Shown here piece by piece: positions 18,315-23,003 of a stretch of 23,003 nt of DNA (within the stretch, counting starts at the first letter, position 1; every line of letters starts with the position of its first letter). The stretch covers positions 89,521 to 112,523 of the forward strand of contig VHZZ01003530.1 of the NCBI GenBank assembly GCA_009801015.1, in the 5' to 3' direction. A program made the position numbers and the translations under genes. Source of the DNA: Silene noctiflora. Taxonomy: Eukaryota > Streptophyta > Magnoliopsida > Caryophyllales > Caryophyllaceae. Below the pieces are notes generated by a model. That model searched no databases. It was given only the letters and a program-made list of their open reading frames with translations, and was not told the origin of the DNA.

Positions 18315-21014
18315 TCTATCTATAAATGATATAAAAAGACAATCTAAAGCACCAAAACTCACCATTCTCCGTTTTTAATAGAGATTTAGCAAGTCACATC
18401 ATCACCATCTTTAAGAAAAAGGTAAAAAGAAGTTGGAACATTAAAAATAAATGTGTGAGCATAACAAATACTAAAATTTGACTTTTCATTTTAAAAGTAA
18501 ATTAATTAACAACAATAAAACATAAAAGTAAATGACGAAATTTAGTGTTGAGGTTTTATTTTTATTAAAGAACTGAGTTTAAAAATTTATGGGTTTATAA
18601 GTTTAGGGTATGTAAATTTAAAATATAATACAAAAGTACAATTATGTTTAGCTAATGTGAATATTAATCATTGTATTCTCAAGTTTATATAACGATAGTG
18701 TTAAATACAATCACGTACTTTCGTACTATACTTCGTAAGAAAAAAAGCAGACTACAAAAGTATTGACATTGACTATAAAACTAATAGAGTTAATTTTGTA
18801 CCACTATTTTATTTTTCAAATAAAAAGTTTCATGTCACCTCTATAAAATATTACAAAAATGCAAGACTCAACATCTTACTAAGCCATGTGCCATAAAAAA
18901 AGGTCATTTTTTGATTGTTATGTGTCACATGCTTATAAGAAAAGATTTTTTTTTTTTAAAAAGAAAAAATATAAGTCGGAGCGCACACACACATAAAAAG
19001 AAAAAAAAAATTGATGTAAACGTTTTATCTCCCTCTCATAACTTTGGTTATCCATTTACCTATTTATTTAAATTTATTACCTTTATATAATGATGACCTT
19101 TTTGCTTTCCCCTCACCGTTATTTAAAAATCATAACTCCATTTTAGTCAAAAGATAGGTATGCAAAATATTAGATAAGTAAATTATTTTTAACTCTTTTT
19201 CTTTATTATACATTGAATTAAGTAGAATCTTATTTATTAGTTTGGTGTTTTCAAATTGCAGGAGGATGATATATACTCACATATCATTAACACTGCATGA
19301 AATTGGTAGTATGAGTATGCATCTTTACGTATTTTTGTTTGGTTTGAATGACTTTTTCATTTTTGTCGGCTTTTCTTTTTCGATATTGGTGTATATGCAA
19401 TATCAAATGGTAGCATGAATCTCAAATAAGTGGTTGACAATTTTACATTATATATTCTAACCATTGAAATATCAATTGCCAAAGTTTGTAAATTGTACTA
19501 TATTGTCTTTCACTCTTTCTTACACTTCAGTTCCATATGTAATACTTCTCTTCTATATATTTTAATTTTTTCTAACAAGTTACAAATCAAATTGCTTAGT
19601 CAAGGTTTTGAAGTGTGATACAAAGATGTCAATTTGACATTTCAATGATATTATAAGCGGAGTAAATATTTTGCATGATTATTGGTAAAAAAAATCAATA
19701 TTTATTCTCCAATTTGTGTCCCGATTTCCAATTCTTTTAAGCCTTCAAATAATTTTTCGTTTTACATCAAATATATTCTTATGTAATTCACAGTAATTCT
19801 TCAATAAATGTTTTTTTCTAAATGATTTGTGTATACTTTATTTTCTCATTAATTAGGAAATGTAATAGTTCTTACGGAGTATTGTAGTATTGTTTTTATT
19901 ACAATCTTGGATTAATGAAGAGGAAACATCTATGTTTGGAATTGTATATCCATAAATATCTATTTTATTGTGTGATTCTATAAAACATGTAGTTAGTTTT
20001 GCCTATCTTGTACTACTAATAATAATTACTAGAGTTCCCTTCTAGAATGTTGCTCCTTATAATATCATCTTAATTTTATCTCAAATCTAATTTTATATGT
20101 ATTACGGAGTATAGTATTAGAACATAAAATATGAAATTTTAAAAATATTTATCCAATTTTCTTGGAATTCATCGGAATAGTTGTTAAAATAGCTCATGTA
20201 AAGTTCATCAAGAACAAGAGATATATAATTATATTTCATCGTTATATTTATCGAATTCGTATTGATTCTAAAATTTTCATTCGCATAAGTCACATGCCCT
20301 TAGTTCCAATTGCTAATAGTTAAAATATATTATCTAGGTCTTTAACAATAAACCATGCATGTTTTTTGTATAGAAATGATGTCGATTCATAAAACTAATA
20401 GTCAAGTTGTGCAAATAAACGAGTAAAAGATAAAAGAGCTTAAGAGAATAACACTACCACTCTCTCCTTATTTTATTAATATGACACACTCGCTTGTGGT
20501 AAACCATAATAAGTAACTAAGTCTGGACACTATAAATTCAATAATGTGTATGTACAAACTTTTAACTTTTATCGGCCGTTTTTTTAACTCCATAACCAAA
20601 AAAGTTGAGACAACGATGTATAACAGTCTTATATATATCACTCCCTACTATTGTAAGGAGTCACATATTTAGAAAATGACACAAATAGTTAGAGAAACAA
20701 ACTTACGAGTAAAGTTGGTGTAAAATTAAGATAATAATGCGTATATTATGTGAGTCATTGAGTCGTTAAGTCATATGTAAAATTAAGTGATAAAATGTCG
20801 TTACTATCTATTGATTTAGTTATTATATGTTTACATTATCTTGTATTTCTCTTCTCACTAAAATTGTTACGCAATAAGGAATAGAATTAGATATCCATTC
20901 TTTTATTCTTTGCCAGATAAAAATAGGGTCAAGTATTTTCAAACGTAGCAAAACAATATAACATGTACTAAAGTACGAAAACTAACCCGTGTATTGCACG
21001 GGTATAAAAACTAG
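18315..21014 (+). mobile_element. Helitron-like element, non-autonomous
   Basis: The right end is strong: hairpin ACCCGTG-TATTG-CACGGGT (20985-21003), seven bases, then CTAG (21011-21014) followed by T. That is the known 3' structure of plant Helitrons, which insert between A and T. The left end is inferred: TCTATCTATAAATGATATAA at 18315, preceded by A, fits the 5' TC rule. The 2.7 kb between holds no long open frame, no Rep or helicase motifs and is AT-rich, so it would be moved in trans. TACGGAGTAT words at about 19874 and 20102 are unexplained. A different left end (for example TCTATAAAATATTAC near 18839) is possible. Confidence 0.55.
20985..21014 (+). other. Helitron 3' end: hairpin plus CTAG
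   Basis: Perfect 7-bp stem with a 5-nt loop, then ATAAAAA, then CTAG. In rolling-circle Helitrons this hairpin acts as the termination signal for strand transfer. Confidence 0.75.
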
Positions 21015-21804
21015 TTCTTATCAGAAATTAATTCACACAAACAAAAGGCCATTCATCGGCATTCTTATCATGCAAAATCCCGTTCTACTCCATAATTAGC
21101 CAGAATAAATAATCACCGTAAAAATAACATAATTAATACGATAAAAATAATATTAATACGATAATTAAACAAAGTGATAAAATAATAATCGAAACAGAAT
21201 AAATAACATTAAAAGAGAAAAGGAGGATTTTTTGTCACCCTCAACTTAAATTTATCTCGGATGCAAGCTTCTTGGTACGTCTACGGCAATTTTCAAATCA
21301 AAAAGCGAAATCGAACTCGAAATAACAAACACGTTTCAAGTGTTAGAACGAAATTTGTGCAGTGATTTTCAATCGATCACAACGACTTCAATACTCAACG
21401 AATTTTCAATATAAAAGATGTTTTGGAATCCTGAAACTCAAAGTTTAAAACTTTATCAAAAAACAAGACGTAAAACGCATTTAAAAGGATTAAAAATGAG
21501 TCACAACAAGAGCTGGACAGAACGCGGGCAAGGTAAAGAATCGAGCAAATAAATGCTCCAAATGTTACCAATATTTTTGTACTAAGGAAAACTAAATCAA
21601 GGGATCCACCTAGATTATGTATGTCAAATTTCGTGAATAGTGGCGGTGGTTTGGGGTGGTTCCGAGGCAGTTTTCAAAGGGTGGCAGAAGCTGCCCTGTT
21701 TTCTGGGTTCAGGTGTAAGAGGTTGAAGGTGAAGATTATTGTGGTCTTTTATGAGTGATTGAGGCTATGGTTGTACTCTTACTTCATGTTAAAGTATGGT
21801 TAGA

Positions 21805-21814
21805 TTTTATATAT
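21805..21814 (-). promoter_or_regulatory. TATA box on the minus strand
   Basis: ATATATAAAA on the minus strand, preceded by CTCTCC. A plausible promoter of the minus-strand LTR. Confidence 0.45.
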
Positions 21815-22301
21815 GGAGAGGGATGTAAGGTTTTGGAGTTGTGTTAAGAATAGGAAAGCTATTTGACTCGATTTAGGAAATACGGACTTTCTATATTTCC
21901 CACTCGAATTCTTTATCTTTTACGCATCTTTTAGTTGGAAAATATGGAATAGAAAATGAGGGAAGGTATTATTCTTGATGGGTACGGAGAGGGAAATCAA
22001 GGACCTCAAGAAAAGAGCTCCAAGAGGGCTCGAAAAATAGAGTACGGTGTAGGTGTGTGCTGCTGTTTCCGGGTTTGTTTTGGGGATCATGGCCGCTGTT
22101 TTGAACACAGTTTTAGGTGTGGCTAAGGCCAGGGGTATGGTCTAGGTGAGGTGATTTATTTAAGCTAGGTTGGTGTCGGTTTGAATGTTGTTTGGGTCGA
22201 ATTAGGGGCTGCTAAAATAGAGTGCAACGAGGTTGGTCGTTTAGGCTGATTCGTGTCGTGTGTTTGAGCTGGGTTTGGAAGGCTTTGGAATGGGTTGAAA
22301 A

Positions 22302-22336
<35 letters not shown>
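22302..22336. repeat. 35-nt G homopolymer
   Basis: An unbroken run of 35 G bases, almost the size of the run at 6047-6079 but in an unrelated element. Like that one it may be a sequencing or gap-filling artefact. Confidence 0.95.
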
Positions 22337-22337
<1 letters not shown>

Positions 22338-22406
22338 TGTAGACTGGGCTATGGAAGGAAGAGTATGGGTCTAAATTGCCTCAAAATTCGTGCCAAAAAA
22401 TGGCCC

Positions 22407-22442
22407 AAATCGCATCACAAATCGCTTCATAAATCGCATAAA
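22407..22442. repeat. Three 12-bp AAATCGCNTCAN units
   Basis: Units start at 22407, 22419 and 22431: AAATCGCATCAC, AAATCGCTTCAT, AAATCGCATAAA. They give a lysine/histidine-rich open frame on the + strand that is not a gene. Confidence 0.8.
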
Positions 22443-23003
22443 AAAACGATTTTAAAAACCGCTTTAAAAAATCGAAACTTCGAATTAAATAAAACGATAA
22501 ATAAAAGCCATCACAAAATCACATTTTTGATTTTTCAAAACAAAATTTCAATTAAAATTCAAATTCAGATTAAAACTTTTTAAAACAATTTATAGTGATA
22601 ACTCGTAAATAAAAGCTCTAAACATGAATTAAATTCGAATAAAATAAATTCCATTTATTTTAAAAACCATTAAAACGTAAATAAATGAAATAAAATTTTT
22701 TATTTCATAGATTTTCAAAACCAAATGTAAAGAAACAAATAACCATTTATTTCAAAACATTTCAAAATGTCAATTTAAAACGCTATTTAAATTAACTGAA
22801 ACCGTCGATGTAATCTTACTTGACATCCATATGACGTATCCGTCATTTGAGAATACATGTGTCCTATCTGCTGGAAATCTAATTTTGACATATCACATAT
22901 GTTGGTTCAAAGTTTTAGTCATGAAAACTTAAAGATCTTATGCATGCAAAACATAATAAAAATTATTTCTTACATAAACAAAATGGACGAAATTCTTGGG
23001 CAC

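Larger units (their letters stand above)
21015..23003 (-). mobile_element. Continuation of the minus-strand Ogre-like LTR
   Basis: There is no coding sequence. On the minus strand a TATA box (21814-21805) separates a GC-richer upstream part (21820-22370) from an AT-rich downstream part, as expected for U3 and R/U5. The sequence near 21660-21715 has GGCAGAAGCTGCC-type inverted repeats. The right 600 bp are AT-rich with a 12-bp triplet repeat, and the LTR start is not in the window. Assignment to the same LTR as 17391-18314 is inference from orientation and the Helitron-like insertion. Confidence 0.4.

Noticed and set aside
18839-18880. TCTATAAAATATTAC as the Helitron 5' end
   Set aside because: The base before it is C and not A; the candidate at 18315 fits the A/TC rule better, although neither is proven.
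19870-20115. ACGGAGTAT words recalling Stowaway MITE ends
   Set aside because: No paired terminal inverted repeats with TA duplications around them.
22365-22583. Lysine- and isoleucine-rich frame on the + strand
   Set aside because: Generated by a 12-bp repeat and AT-rich DNA.
1-23003. tRNA, rRNA or intact host genes
   Set aside because: No clover-leaf boxes, rRNA words or intact non-transposon coding regions were seen on either strand.

Overview
This is a piece of a plant nuclear genome, almost certainly an angiosperm. It is made of nested and decayed LTR retrotransposons plus a Helitron-like element. Evidence: Ty3/gypsy pol of the Tat/Ogre type with a second (archaeal-type) RNase H, long AT-rich LTRs with TATA boxes, a tRNA-Arg-type primer binding site, and a plant-style Helitron 3' end. 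A few traits would suit Caryophyllales, but I cannot name the species. I see no intact host gene, no rRNA or tRNA gene and no CRISPR array.

Layout. 1-142 is the 3' end of an LTR. 143-1183 is the 3' internal part of an Athila-like Ty3/gypsy element, and 1184 to about 2538 is its 3' LTR. This stack sits inside the gag gene of a Tat-lineage element that runs along the + strand: gag tail (2539-3359), linker, RT (about 3960-4790), RNase H, archaeal-type RNase H (about 5500-5880) and integrase (about 6080-7250). Behind pol lies an antisense extra ORF (9327 to 7823, minus strand) with its own TATA box, an intron-like stretch and a poly(A) signal, as known for extra ORFs of the Tat lineage.

From about 9912 to 15681 comes a long + strand LTR region (TATA at 14098). 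It holds a second minus-strand gene-like unit with a good GT-AG intron (11250 to 10282), and a 1436-bp minus-strand solo LTR (11383-12818) flanked by a 5-bp near-duplication. The LTR ends at a tRNA-Arg primer binding site (15682-15693), followed by a leader and the head of a Tat gag (16046 to about 16667). So the order in the window is gag tail, pol, LTR, gag head: a tandem or permuted arrangement.

At 16668 another + strand LTR begins. From about 17410 to the right end lies what I read as a minus-strand Ogre-like LTR, split by a 2.7-kb Helitron-like element (18315-21014).

The most interesting structure is a family of degenerate 30-bp-period arrays (18-nt imperfect palindrome plus 12-nt spacer) at five places between 9.4 and 15.0 kb. 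Three of them lie next to TATA boxes, two of which are antisense. The solo LTR has split one array, and removing exactly LTR plus one target duplication (1441 bp) restores the 30-bp phase. Other LTRs here also carry GC-rich repeats upstream of TATA, with different periods (21 and 19 bp). Two G homopolymers of 33 and 35 nt and a cluster of N bases mark places where the assembly should be doubted.
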